From the NCBI GenBank assembly GCA_051873875.1, contig JBJEFI010000050.1:1-56486 (forward strand): 56,486 nt of DNA, written 5' to 3'. The position numbers were made by a program, and so were the translations under genes. Below the pieces are notes generated by a model, which was given only the letters and a program-made list of their open reading frames with translations, was not told where the DNA came from and did not search any database. Positions 1 through 8,690 of the stretch are shown one piece after another. Each line of letters opens with the position of its first letter. Within the stretch, counting starts at the first letter, position 1. Source of the stretch: JBJEFI01 sp051873875 (GTDB lineage: Bacteria; Bacillota; Bacilli; Bacillales; Bacillaceae_G).

Positions 1-1175
1 GATAGTATTATAAATATAACAAGATTTATTGGGAAAAATAATACAACTAAACATATTACTACAATATAATTTCCCATTATTGCACTTAAAAAAGTAGTCG
101 AAACGATACATGCTGAAAATACTGGATCTACTCCAAACATAATTGAAAGGGCAAATCCCATAGCAACTCCAGAAAACATAATAGGGAAAAGATGTCCCCC
201 AATCCATCCTGTTGAAATACATAATTCTGTTGCTAAAAGCTTAGAAAAACAGATTATAATCAGCCAAATTACACCTATACTTTGCCAATTTAACATGATA
301 TCTTTTAACTCATGTTCTCCAGAGAAAAATATATACGGTATAGATATACCTAATATTGCTAAACAAGCTCCTCCTAAAACTGCTTTTATTACTTTATAAT
401 TTTCTAAAGGCTTTAGCATTTTCCTTAATACAATTCCCATTTTTTTATAATATAAGGCTAAAAACATGCCTACTAGTAAAAGGGGAATAAAAAATAGTAA
501 TTCTCTTATACCTATAGTAGAATCTGAAAACTTTGTTATAAATGATGCTCTATTATCAAGTTTTGATAATAAGTGAAATACATAAAAACCTGAAGATACA
601 GCTAATACATATATTACTATCTTAACGTTTTTTATTTTATCTTTATGGCTTATTAAACTATAAAATCCATATAAAGGTGCGGCAAATATGATACCTACAG
701 TTGACTGTATACTTGAATCAATCAATACTTCATTGAAATCATTTTCAATTCCTTTTCTTTTATATCCGTATTTAAGTAAATCACCAGAGAAAGTGACTAA
801 TCCTCCTACAATTCCACTTAAAGCGGCCTCTGGTCCAAGACTTGCACCAAACCAAAGAACCAGTAATGCTGATATTATTGATTTTGGTAATGATTTGTAC
901 TCAACTCTTTTTGTTTCTTTGAATTCTTTTAAAACAATTGGCATTGTTTTTGGATATTTTCCAAAATATTTCTGGCATAATCCTACAATAATACCACCTA
1001 ATATACATACGAATAAAATTAAATAATTATTATTCATCTTAAATATAAAGTCATTCCATATCAAATCTATTCCAGTAAATATTAAAGTTAAAAATACCCA
1101 TGTGATTGCTCCAACAAATGCACCTATTATAATACTATAGACTCCAGCAACACATAAACTTAAAAATCTGTTCAT
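1..1175 (-). CDS. ClC-family chloride channel/transporter, 3' end outside window
   Basis: Partial gene: the reading frame starts with ATG at 1175, after an AAAGGA ribosome site, and runs off the window edge after about 391 codons without a stop. It is very hydrophobic with many membrane segments. Two signature ClC stretches are visible on translation: GASLGPEAAL in the first half, which is the position of the GxEGP selectivity motif, and GWIGGHLFPIMFSG further on, which is the GxFxP motif. In classical ClC antiporters the first motif carries the external gating glutamate. Here that position reads Leu (SLGP), as I recall for YfeO-like members. The family moves chloride or other anions across the membrane; the actual ion is not readable from sequence. 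It appears to be a single gene, with about 200 bp to its upstream neighbour. Confidence 0.85.
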   Translation of the reverse strand, partial: MNRFLSLCVAGVYSIIIGAFVGAITWVFLTLIFTGIDLIWNDFIFKMNNNYLILFVCILGGIIVGLCQKYFGKYPKTMPIVLKEFKETKRVEYKSLPKSIISALLVLWFGASLGPEAALSGIVGGLVTFSGDLLKYGYKRKGIENDFNEVLIDSSIQSTVGIIFAAPLYGFYSLISHKDKIKNVKIVIYVLAVSSGFYVFHLLSKLDNRASFITKFSDSTIGIRELLFFIPLLLVGMFLALYYKKMGIVLRKMLKPLENYKVIKAVLGGACLAILGISIPYIFFSGEHELKDIMLNWQSIGVIWLIIICFSKLLATELCISTGWIGGHLFPIMFSGVAMGFALSIMFGVDPVFSACIVSTTFLSAIMGNYIVVICLVVLFFPINLVIFIIL

Positions 1176-1372
1176 TCTTTATTCATCCTTTGTTGTAAAT
1201 TTTAAGCTATATAGTAATAATAAATTATGTAATCTATCTTATTTCTTCATTTTATATTTTATATAATATGTCTAATTTCGATACCGTCAATAATTTTGTG
1301 TAAATAAAGAATGATCTTCCTTGTTGATACAATCCCTTATAGTAAGCAGATAAAAGAAAACATACCATCATT

Positions 1373-2644
1373 CTATGATGCCCAATTTACGGAATTAATT
1401 TTATTCCTTAACTCATCTCTTAACTGAACCAATTCTTTATACTCATAAAAGAACTTAATTTTCTCATCCTTTATATCGTTACTAGTTGGTTTATCTTTTA
1501 AAACAAAATAGCTAAATGTTTCAGCTAAATCTTCGACTGGATCTGTTGATGCATATTCATTCACAAAGCTATCTTTATGTCTCTCATAAAAGTAATGATT
1601 GTCTCTATCGACATTTCGATTATCTAGTAGCTCTTCCCAAAATTGATTATAAAACTCATTTATATAGGATCTATAATTCGAAACCATTCCTTCTTCACAA
1701 TAATTTTCCATATTATAATCATAGGTATAGGTAACTTGTTTATTATTTAAACTCACATAATGAAAATACTCATGCAGTATTGTTTCATAAAATACAGTTT
1801 TATCACCCTTTGTCTCTACATCCTTTGGATCAAGACTCATTATCCATCTACTACCTTGTTCATTATTCATTGTTACAGATGCCAATTCATTTTCTTTTCC
1901 ATCTGTAGCAAAATGTAACTCATCAAAATTTTTAAGCTCTTCATTTGGTAATATGTATTTTATTTCATCCCATATGTTTTGGTATTCCTCATATTCAGGC
2001 TTAGATAATTTCCTAGACGTTAGCCCTTCTATACTTTTATATTCGATATCTATATTTTTATTTATATTAAAAAATGCCTTTAATTCTAGATGGTTCGCTT
2101 CTAATAAATAAGTTACGATTGTCTCTGCGTGCCTAGCATTATATTTTTCTACAATAGAATATATCGTGTCAATCTCCTCATAATAACCATCTTCATATTC
2201 ATAAATCGCTCTTTTGAGTTTCTTATAATCTGCTTTACTCAAAGTTCCTTTTAATTTCTTTAACGTATGATGGTAATTAAAATCTCCGATGTTACTATCC
2301 TCTTCAAATTCCTCGTCTTTAAGCAAATACTTGATTGTGTAGTCATTTAATTTTTCATCTATCTGGGTTGAAATTTTACTTTCCAATCTTCCTAGCTCTA
2401 GCTCATTTTGTTGTATTCTTTTTTCACTTAAGTACATTTTTATCGTAGCTAATTTTTTTAGTTCGTTTTTTTCTTCATTCGTTACTTTTGATTTTAGTAA
2501 CCCTAAGTTTTGATTCGTATATTCATTTACTTTTTCACTACGAGATAATTGATAAATATCAATGCCTCGTATCCCTAAATTGATAAATATTACGAATACA
2601 ACTGCTATCATGGCTATTTTAAAAATCTTTTTGTCTGCTTTCAA
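1373..2644 (-). CDS. membrane-anchored putative zinc metallopeptidase
   Basis: A 423-residue protein with one N-terminal membrane segment (about residues 8-27) and a long charged, helical extracellular part. Residues 291-295 read HEYFH, a HExxH zinc site. About 80 residues later comes the stretch EDLAETFSYF (371-380), whose Glu375 is a good candidate for the third zinc ligand of a gluzincin-type peptidase. The start is TTG at 2644, because a strong GGGGGAG ribosome site lies 7 nt upstream and no ATG fits. I do not recognise a named family. The substrate is unknown, and a cell-surface or secreted-protein processing role is inference from the anchor. It stands alone between a ClC gene and an unrelated gene. 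Confidence 0.7.
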   Translation of the reverse strand: MKADKKIFKIAMIAVVFVIFINLGIRGIDIYQLSRSEKVNEYTNQNLGLLKSKVTNEEKNELKKLATIKMYLSEKRIQQNELELGRLESKISTQIDEKLNDYTIKYLLKDEEFEEDSNIGDFNYHHTLKKLKGTLSKADYKKLKRAIYEYEDGYYEEIDTIYSIVEKYNARHAETIVTYLLEANHLELKAFFNINKNIDIEYKSIEGLTSRKLSKPEYEEYQNIWDEIKYILPNEELKNFDELHFATDGKENELASVTMNNEQGSRWIMSLDPKDVETKGDKTVFYETILHEYFHYVSLNNKQVTYTYDYNMENYCEEGMVSNYRSYINEFYNQFWEELLDNRNVDRDNHYFYERHKDSFVNEYASTDPVEDLAETFSYFVLKDKPTSNDIKDEKIKFFYEYKELVQLRDELRNKINSVNWAS

Positions 2645-2790
2645 TATGTGACTCCCCCATCAATCTTTAATAAACTTCAAAATTCAATTCCCCATGTTTA
2701 TATATCATTTCCCCTTCATTAAATAGCATTATAATATACTATCACTATTATTTTATAGTTTATTCTGTCCTCGTTTATACATTCACAAAA

Positions 2791-2816
2791 AAACCGTATC
2801 ATTTATGATACGGTTT
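2791..2816 (-). terminator. intrinsic terminator of the 2840-3772 gene
   Basis: A 12-bp perfect stem (2791-2802 with 2805-2816) lies 24 nt past the stop codon of the minus-strand gene. On that strand it is followed by a run of T. Confidence 0.85.
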
Positions 2817-2839
2817 CATTTAATATAAACTATTACTTT

Positions 2840-3772
2840 TTAACGTAACGGCGATGCAGCCATTCGAATATATGTATGTCGTTTTCCTCTAATAGCAATG
2901 GATAAAGCTTGAATATTTTCAGGTAATGCTATGCCAGTATATCCTGAATCACCAATATGGATGGCATCTGCTCCTGCTCGCTTGGCACTTAATGCAATGG
3001 AACGAATTGTATCTGTATCTGCACCTTCTTGACTTGTGCCAATGGCCGCTAACGTCAATGCACCTTTACTTTTCACAGCACTAATTGCTTCTGCTAGCAT
3101 ACTTTCTTGAATCCCTGGAACAGTACCTGGTGCTGGAAGAAGAACCACATCTGCCCCTGCTTCAACAAATCGACCTAACGCTTGAACATCTAACATATTT
3201 CCTGCCGTACCTGAACTATGCATTTTACCAGCGATAATTAAACCTTGGAAATGTTCTGTTGCTAAACGAATTGCTTGCTCAATTTTTTCATTTGTTACAC
3301 CTGTTTTTGGATTTCCTGTTAAACAAACGAAATCAAAGCCAAGCTCTTTGGCACGTTGTAGTGATTTTGCAGTTGCCATTCGACCTTCCGGAAGCGTATA
3401 CAATTTTTCAAGTGCTTCAGCATCCGCATCGACTGGTTCAAGGTTAACGCCTACAGGAAGACCTGTTAATTTCTTTATTTTTTTTACAACCATCTCATCA
3501 ACGATATGCTCATCTCCATCTGGTTGAAACGCATTATAAGGTACAACGCCTTTTACTGCAGGATTGAATACATCAAAAATATTTAATAAGATAAAATCTG
3601 CCCCGAAGGCTTTCATTATTTCTGGATTTGATATTTCTGGAAATAGTGGCTGCGCTACTCCAATTGTCTCAGCTATTACTGTACGACCTTCAGATGCTAA
3701 GATGGCTTGCTTTAATTCAGCTTTTCCCATTTTTTCAAAATCTGAACCTCGGCAATCTAATACTCTTTTCAT
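2840..3772 (-). CDS. conserved uncharacterised protein, TIM-barrel-like (DUF7916-like)
   Basis: A 310-residue soluble protein, counting from the ATG at 3772. A GTG 12 bases upstream sits inside the ribosome site AAAGGTG and is therefore unlikely to be the start. Alternating strand/helix units and glycine-rich turns (GADFILLNIFDVFNP near residue 65; AGADVVLLPAPGTVPG and AGADAIHIGDSGYTG towards the C-terminus) look like a phosphate-binding TIM barrel. I recall similar proteins in Firmicutes annotated as DUF7916 or as a mislabelled 'haloacid dehalogenase-like hydrolase', but this sequence shows no HAD motif. The reaction is unknown. It is monocistronic, with its own terminator. Confidence 0.6.
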   Translation of the reverse strand: MKRVLDCRGSDFEKMGKAELKQAILASEGRTVIAETIGVAQPLFPEISNPEIMKAFGADFILLNIFDVFNPAVKGVVPYNAFQPDGDEHIVDEMVVKKIKKLTGLPVGVNLEPVDADAEALEKLYTLPEGRMATAKSLQRAKELGFDFVCLTGNPKTGVTNEKIEQAIRLATEHFQGLIIAGKMHSSGTAGNMLDVQALGRFVEAGADVVLLPAPGTVPGIQESMLAEAISAVKSKGALTLAAIGTSQEGADTDTIRSIALSAKRAGADAIHIGDSGYTGIALPENIQALSIAIRGKRHTYIRMAASPLR

Positions 3773-3868
3773 GAAGCAAAACACCTTTCTTATTTTATTA
3801 ATATAATTCTATTTTATTATATGAAAGAAGCTGGTCAAAAAGAAAGATAAATTTTGAAAATGTTTACA

Positions 3869-4118
3869 TTATAAAATTAAAAAAGCACAGTCCATTCCAT
3901 TAAGAACAGATTGCGCTTCTTTTGCTGTTTTCCCTAAAATACTCGTTAACATTAAAATCGCAGAAATAAACATTGTATAAAGGACTGGCACACATCATGT
4001 AACTGCAATAAATGGAATTAACATGGCTAATAAATGAATGCTCGCATTTTGCTCCGACATTTCCTTTTGTTCAATTTTAATAGGTGTTATTAATGTTTCT
4101 GGAATACCTTGAGATTGT
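3869..4118 (-). pseudogene. remnant of a NatB-type ABC-2 permease
   Basis: A degraded reading frame with an in-frame stop at 3995-3997. Before the stop it reads IPETLITPIKIEQKEMSEQN and then LLAMLIPFIAV. After it comes VLYTMFISAILMLTSILGKT and then AKEAQS. This resembles the end of the extracellular loop, one membrane segment and the late AKxxKEAQ stretch of NatB/YhaP-type Na+-efflux ABC permeases, with the intervening membrane segments missing. Assignment is by remembered family pattern only. The upstream end abuts a remnant of a different gene in the opposite orientation. Confidence 0.45.
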
Positions 4119-4120
4119 AA

Positions 4121-4351
4121 TCTGTCCAATTTTATAAAAGAAATGGTGTTTACATGCTTATTTGTAAAAATCATTCCGTTCCAATACCAACTCATATATT
4201 AGACTCACTTTATAAAAAATCAGGTAAAACAACAAAGCAAGGAAAACACGAAGGACTAGGTACAACTATCATCCAAGGTGTTGTTGAAAAATATAAGGGA
4301 TTTTTAGATTTTGTTCATAAAGACGAAGAGCTTTTAGTAAAAATAAAAGGG
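4121..4351 (+). pseudogene. remnant of a GHKL sensor histidine kinase, C-terminal ATPase end
   Basis: The plus frame reads NGVYMLICKNHSVPIP, then HEGLGTTIIQGVVEKYKG, then VHKDEELLVKIK. This matches the tail of a GHKL (AgrC/DcuS-type) kinase ATPase domain: the N-x-x-x-PIP loop, the G2 motif normally written HxGxGL, and the closing beta strands. There is no kinase core upstream (in-frame stop at 4118-4120). The frame then runs into the terminator hairpin, so only about 75 residues survive. It could be translated from ATG 4154, but a functional product is unlikely. Confidence 0.5.
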
Positions 4352-4385
4352 ATATCTCTTTATAAATCCGAAGAGATATCCCTTT
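4346..4385 (-). terminator. terminator of the CoxG-like/KstD-like operon
   Basis: A 15-bp perfect stem (4346-4360 with 4371-4385) with a 10-nt loop lies just past the minus-strand stop at 4409. A T-rich tract follows on that strand. Confidence 0.8.
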
Positions 4386-4408
4386 CTTTACTTCAATCTA
4401 ATCTATAT

Positions 4409-4879
4409 TTACTTAGATGCAACTCCATTTACTTCTTTAATTTTTTCAGCAATGGCTGTTGTTAAGTCAGTGGCAGTTTTAGGAACGAAGTTTTTCAAAA
4501 TAACGTTAATCATTGGTCCCATCGCTCCACCGGCTGTAATATCAAGGCAACCTGTCATTTTTGTTTTATTTTCACTTAAAGCTTCTGCTTTGAAATAACC
4601 ATTACCTTTAAAGTTTTCACTAATACCTTTTAAGTCAAATGTTACTGTTGTTGGTTCAATCCATTCTTTAATATCAATTTTTAATGCTACTTTTTTCTTC
4701 ATGATACCAATATCGCCTTTAAATTCCCACGTAGATTGGCGATCATTAATAATTTCATGTTTAATATATCCAGGAACAAGTGGTGCCCATTTGTCCATAT
4801 CTTTAACAAAATCCCAAATTGTATTTATCGATAAATCTAATTCTACTTCATGTAGTCCTGCTGGCATAGAAATCTCCAC
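4409..4879 (-). CDS. SRPBCC/CoxG-like protein
   Basis: A 156-residue soluble protein of the START/SRPBCC fold. It opens with a beta strand ending in DLSINTIWDFVKDMDKWAPLVPG-like sequence (the W-x-x-x-x-D-x-x-x-W-x-x-L-x-PG pattern near residues 22-37), then WEFKGDIG, a long strand-rich middle and a C-terminal helix (residues 130-152). These features match the CoxG group, small proteins that bind hydrophobic ligands or help mature molybdo-hydroxylases. No CoxL/M/S genes are nearby. It follows the flavoprotein gene by 33 bp on the same strand and shares its terminator, so the two are probably one operon and this protein may bind that enzyme's substrate (inference). Confidence 0.75.
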   Translation of the reverse strand: MEISMPAGLHEVELDLSINTIWDFVKDMDKWAPLVPGYIKHEIINDRQSTWEFKGDIGIMKKKVALKIDIKEWIEPTTVTFDLKGISENFKGNGYFKAEALSENKTKMTGCLDITAGGAMGPMINVILKNFVPKTATDLTTAIAEKIKEVNGVASK

Positions 4880-4912
4880 CTTTGTCCATTAAATTTTTTC
4901 ACCCATCATTTA

Positions 4913-6559
4913 CTAAATTTCACGTGATTCTTCTTTACCAAGAGAAATACCTGCTAAGTAACCGAATGTCATAGCTGGTCCAATTGTACCACCAGCTGAT
5001 GGATAAACTTGTCCAAGAACACCCATTGCTGCGTTACCAGCGGCATATAAACCTGGAATTACTTGGCCTCTTAAGTTAATTACTTGACCATGTTCATTAA
5101 TTTTTGGTCCACCGTTTGTTCCTAACATACCGTAGTAAATAGGTACTGCATAAAATGGTGCTTTTTCAATTTTACCCATTACTTTTTCTGGACTAGGGCC
5201 CGTTGCTAAGCTTTCAAACCAAACTGTTCCTCGATGGAAATCTGGATCACATAAGTCATCACAATATTTATTCCATTTAGCAACTTCATCTTCTAATCCA
5301 TCAGGATCAACCCCAATTTTAGTTGCTAAATCTCGTAAATTATCTGCTTGGTCTACCCAATCTGGTGCATCTTCACCAGGCATCATTGTAACAACCATTT
5401 GACGATCTTTCATTTGTTGGTCAAAGACCATCCAAACTGGTGGTTCATTAGGCCATTCTAATTTTACTTGGTCATATTGATAGAAGGATTTTGGCATATC
5501 CATGTAGGTAGTACCTTCATTTGTAAAACGTTTACCATGACGGTTAACGATAATACTATGTTTACCACCACGACCCATACCTGTTGTATTATAAACATGG
5601 TCTTCATATTCCATTGTTGGATCTTGCATTGTTGGATACCACCAAGCTTCACTCATATTACCAAGGGCAGCTCCGGCTTCCATTGCCATGATTAAGGCAT
5701 CACCTGTATTACCAGGAGGTGACATTGGATGGGTTGCATGGCCTTTTAAGAACATTTTTACTAATTCTTGGTTCCATTCATAGCCACCACTTGCAAGCAT
5801 GACACCTTTATGAGCGCCAAAGTATACGTCTTTACCATTTTGTTCAGCTCGTACACCAATTACTTCCCCTTTATCATTCATAACTAATTCTTTACCTGGT
5901 GTTTCAAGATACAATTCAATACCTCTATCAAGACAAGCTTTAAATAAGGATGCGATTAAAGAACGTCCCATTGTTACGATATTTTTTTCCATTCTTTCAG
6001 CAACTAACATAAAGTCAGCAGCAGAAGCATCTACCGCTCCACCTTCTTCTAATGTTAGTGGAGGGAAAATAGGATTTCGACGTAATTTATCGCCCCATTC
6101 TCCAATTTCGTCTAGTGGGTATGGAAGTGGATCAAGGGAACGGCCACCAGTTTTTTTACCACCTGGAAGATCTGCATAATATTCTGGATAATTTTTAGGA
6201 ATCGTAAATCGAGTTGGTGTATGTTCATATAAATAATCAATCATTTTATGACCATTATCGATAAATACATCAACTAAATGTGAATCTGGTTCCTTTCCAC
6301 CTAATAATCTCCGCAAATATGTTTCTGCTTCTTCACGAGTATCAGTAATACCAGCTTCTTTTGCATATCTATTTAGTGGAATCCAAGGAATACCACCTGA
6401 GAAAGCTGTTGTACCACCAAATTCATGTGCTTTTTCTAATAAAATTACATTTGCACCATTATCATGAGCCAATATAGCAGAAACTAATGCAGCTCCACCT
6501 GTACCTAAAACAACGACATCTGTTTCATAATCCCATTGTGTTGGTCTTTTTACTGTCAT
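4913..6559 (-). CDS. FAD-dependent oxidoreductase, 3-ketosteroid-dehydrogenase/fumarate-reductase type
   Basis: A 548-residue flavoprotein. Residues 15-26 hold the Rossmann turn VVVLGTGGAALV, followed by the FAD ribose-binding LLEKAHEFGGTTAFSGG. The C-terminus has GLYAAGNAAMG and a YPSAGGTIGPAM stretch. Its Tyr519 and Gly523 sit where the catalytic Tyr487/Gly491 pair lies in Rhodococcus 3-ketosteroid Δ1-dehydrogenase. A PEYYADLPGGKKTGGR segment corresponds to the region of the other catalytic Tyr. The start is ATG 6559, with AAAGGAG 9 nt upstream; the frame is open for 8 more codons but without a ribosome site. A dehydrogenase or reductase of steroid-like or other cyclic enones is likely, and the true substrate is unknown. 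It is the first gene of an operon with the CoxG-like gene. Confidence 0.8.
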   Translation of the reverse strand: MTVKRPTQWDYETDVVVLGTGGAALVSAILAHDNGANVILLEKAHEFGGTTAFSGGIPWIPLNRYAKEAGITDTREEAETYLRRLLGGKEPDSHLVDVFIDNGHKMIDYLYEHTPTRFTIPKNYPEYYADLPGGKKTGGRSLDPLPYPLDEIGEWGDKLRRNPIFPPLTLEEGGAVDASAADFMLVAERMEKNIVTMGRSLIASLFKACLDRGIELYLETPGKELVMNDKGEVIGVRAEQNGKDVYFGAHKGVMLASGGYEWNQELVKMFLKGHATHPMSPPGNTGDALIMAMEAGAALGNMSEAWWYPTMQDPTMEYEDHVYNTTGMGRGGKHSIIVNRHGKRFTNEGTTYMDMPKSFYQYDQVKLEWPNEPPVWMVFDQQMKDRQMVVTMMPGEDAPDWVDQADNLRDLATKIGVDPDGLEDEVAKWNKYCDDLCDPDFHRGTVWFESLATGPSPEKVMGKIEKAPFYAVPIYYGMLGTNGGPKINEHGQVINLRGQVIPGLYAAGNAAMGVLGQVYPSAGGTIGPAMTFGYLAGISLGKEESREI

Positions 6560-6963
6560 GTAACTCACTCCTTTTCTGTTCAATGAAGAACCTAAACCAA
6601 ATTATTTGGGTTGAAAGAGTATATATGTGAGAAAGAAGATTAAAACCCTAAATGTAAATGTCCCCTAATCAAATAAACATCAAAAAATATATTGAAATCA
6701 CACATCGTCAAAATCAATTATTATTTGCAGGAAAAAATATTTTTCTAGTATTCAAAATAAGTCTTATAAAATATTGATATTTTTTAAATGCATCACATAT
6801 ACAATTCTTCTCCCACCCTATATTTATGTCACTTTAAAATGACATAAATTATATTAGTAACTAACTAAAATCACATTAATTACTAATATCCTAAGAATAT
6901 TATAGAATATTCACTATATTATTACTAATAAAAGGACTCCGTTTTCTACAAAATATTCCATTT
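6560..6963. other. gene-free AT-rich interval upstream of the flavoprotein operon
   Basis: No convincing reading frame on either strand. It should hold the promoter of the flavoprotein operon and the 3' end of the CotH transcript. The only clear structure is the inverted repeat at 6822-6849. Confidence 0.6.
6822..6849. promoter_or_regulatory. inverted repeat, possible operator
   Basis: Two perfect 10-bp arms, ATTTATGTCA (6822-6831) and TGACATAAAT (6840-6849), flank an 8-nt AT-rich centre. No T-run follows on either strand, so it is not a normal terminator. It lies about 260 bp upstream of the flavoprotein start. It may be an operator; no regulator gene is adjacent. Confidence 0.35.
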
Positions 6964-8658
6964 TTATTTTTTATATTTNNNNNNNNNNNNNNNNNNNNNN
7001 NNNNNNNNNNNNNNNNNNNNNNNNNNNNNNNNNNNNNNNNNNNNNNNNNNNNNNNNNNNNNNNNNNNNNNNNNNNNNNTTTTCCATTTGTTCACCATTAT
7101 CTCTATTCGGTGGCTGCATGTTTCCTTGATTTTCACCATTACCCCAATTTGGTGGCTGCATATTTCCTTTATTTTCACCATTACCCCAATCTGGTGGTTG
7201 CATATTTCCCTGATTCTCGTCATTATTCCAATCTGGTGGTTCCATATTTCCACCACCAGGTCCTCCCCCCATGCCATTACTAGTATTGGCTTCAACAACC
7301 AATTCTCCTGATAGCTGTTTTAAAATAGATTCTGCACGTTGAACCGAAAAGGCTACTAAGCTATTATCCCCTGACATACCTTCTAAAAAAGCTTCCGTTG
7401 TTGTGAATTTTGTTGGGTCTTTCTCTACATATTTACTAAGTAAAGAAGTGAGCTGATTTGTTAACTTACTCATATTACTCTCTGTAAAAAAGGTTGTTGC
7501 AATTTCTTCAAGGTATTTATTGTATTGTTCACGATATTTATCAACAGAAAGCAATGCATTTAATAATGGACGGTCTTCTAATGTTGTGCCAGAAACAGGC
7601 GTTGTAATACTAAAATTAATATTACTTTCACTCATGAAATTACTCTCCATACCACCCATATCTCTACCTACTTTTTTATCCGTATCTTCATTGTTCCTAT
7701 CATTAGCGTTATTTGTATTCAGATTAGGTTTACCGCCACCGCCTCCAAACCCACCAAAGGACATATTATAATCCCATGGCAAAATAGAAAAGACGCCGTT
7801 TTGCTCATATAAATAATAATTGTGCTTCATATTTCCTTGATAATGATCCAGATTTACGAGGGCTGTATTTACGGCAAAGTAACGAAGCATTTCGTCTACA
7901 TCCATTACCTTCTCTAAATCTCCTCCATTATTTATGACATCTAAAAATCGAATCATCGCTTCTTGATTAGAGCTTTTTTTATTTATTTTTAAGTTCATTC
8001 CTGTGTAATCATCAATATTGTCACTAATCCATTTTAAGTCACTGCCTACTCCATCAGGCTTATATAAATCACCTGTAGCATCTTCAAAATTTTGCTGTAA
8101 AAATGTTTCTTCAATTGCTTCTACCCCTAAATATAATCCCCATTCTTTTCCGTTAATTGATACATACATATAGGAATTTTTCGGCGTGGGAACACCCATC
8201 TTCTCCATTAATTGATAAGATAAATATTCCCTAGCAAACGTGGAATCGCTATACCCATTATTTAAATTTAGTTTCTTTAAGCCATATAGATTTTTAGAAT
8301 CATCATATTGATCAAAGTCTATTTTAAAACTATACCGATCTGAATCTTCCATTTGAGCAACGCTACGCAATGTCATATTTCCTTTAATTCTAAACCCCAC
8401 ATCTGTAACTTCTTTTCCATTAAACACAACGGATGCTTTCACCATTTTTTCCTCTGTTGGGTTCTCTAAAATATCTTTTAAATCTGCATCATCAAGTGTA
8501 ATAGCTATCGTTGAAACTTTCGATTGATTAAATACTTTTTCCGCATAAGTAGCGTTCGTTTTAACTGATGATTCCTCCAATTTCGGAAGCAATGCCATGA
8601 CCAGGACAAGTAAAATCAGCAGTATACTAATCGAAAGCACAACATATCGATTTTTCAC
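6964..8658 (-). CDS. CotH-kinase-family protein, C-terminus interrupted by sequence gap
   Basis: The start is GTG 8658, with GAGGTG 8-9 nt upstream. Residues 7-25 form an N-terminal membrane anchor. The CotH kinase-like domain covers about residues 45-305: FKIDFDQY (111-118), NLDHYQGNMKHNYYLY (269-284) with Asp271 and Asn280, and the PWDYN motif (294-298) with the metal-binding Asp296. A glycine run (302-309) and a linker follow. The tail holds four 14-residue repeats of the form GNMQPPDWGNGENK and then enters the gap 6979-7078. The annotated stop at 6964 lies beyond the gap, so the true C-terminus and length are unknown. CotH phosphorylates spore-coat proteins, but membrane-anchored homologues next to VTC and DUF4956 genes are a separate, poorly understood group. 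Confidence 0.8.
   Translation of the reverse strand: MKNRYVVLSISILLILLVLVMALLPKLEESSVKTNATYAEKVFNQSKVSTIAITLDDADLKDILENPTEEKMVKASVVFNGKEVTDVGFRIKGNMTLRSVAQMEDSDRYSFKIDFDQYDDSKNLYGLKKLNLNNGYSDSTFAREYLSYQLMEKMGVPTPKNSYMYVSINGKEWGLYLGVEAIEETFLQQNFEDATGDLYKPDGVGSDLKWISDNIDDYTGMNLKINKKSSNQEAMIRFLDVINNGGDLEKVMDVDEMLRYFAVNTALVNLDHYQGNMKHNYYLYEQNGVFSILPWDYNMSFGGFGGGGGKPNLNTNNANDRNNEDTDKKVGRDMGGMESNFMSESNINFSITTPVSGTTLEDRPLLNALLSVDKYREQYNKYLEEIATTFFTESNMSKLTNQLTSLLSKYVEKDPTKFTTTEAFLEGMSGDNSLVAFSVQRAESILKQLSGELVVEANTSNGMGGGPGGGNMEPPDWNNDENQGNMQPPDWGNGENKGNMQPPNWGNGENQGNMQPPNRDNGEQMEXXXXXXXXXXXXXXXXXXXXXXXXXXXXXXXXXXKYKK
6979..7078. other. assembly gap (100 N)
   Basis: Exactly 100 undetermined bases, the conventional size for a gap of unknown length. 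It falls in or just past the tandem repeats of the CotH-family gene, which probably caused the assembly break. Confidence 0.98.
7084..7251 (-). repeat. 42-bp tandem repeat encoding GNMxPPxW units
   Basis: Four tandem 42-bp units encode 14-residue Asn/Gly/Pro/Trp-rich repeats with small changes between copies. The last copy abuts the gap, so the copy number is a minimum. This type of tail is common in surface-exposed, length-variable proteins. Confidence 0.8.
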
Positions 8659-8690
8659 TTCATCTACACCTCATTTCATCCTTATAAAGA

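Noticed and set aside
688..1026. Plus-strand reading frame of 112 codons
   Set aside because: Antisense shadow of the ClC gene, which has matching family motifs on the minus strand.
4915..4930. Possible sixth parS (TTTCACGTGATTC)
   Set aside because: Right arm has several mismatches and it lies in the flavoprotein's last codons; probably chance.
6900..7298. Minus-strand frame crossing the N gap
   Set aside because: A frame-shifted reading of the tandem repeats; translation across unknown bases is meaningless.
7087..7311. Plus-strand frame with repeated Trp-Leu-His units
   Set aside because: Antisense of the CotH repeat tail.
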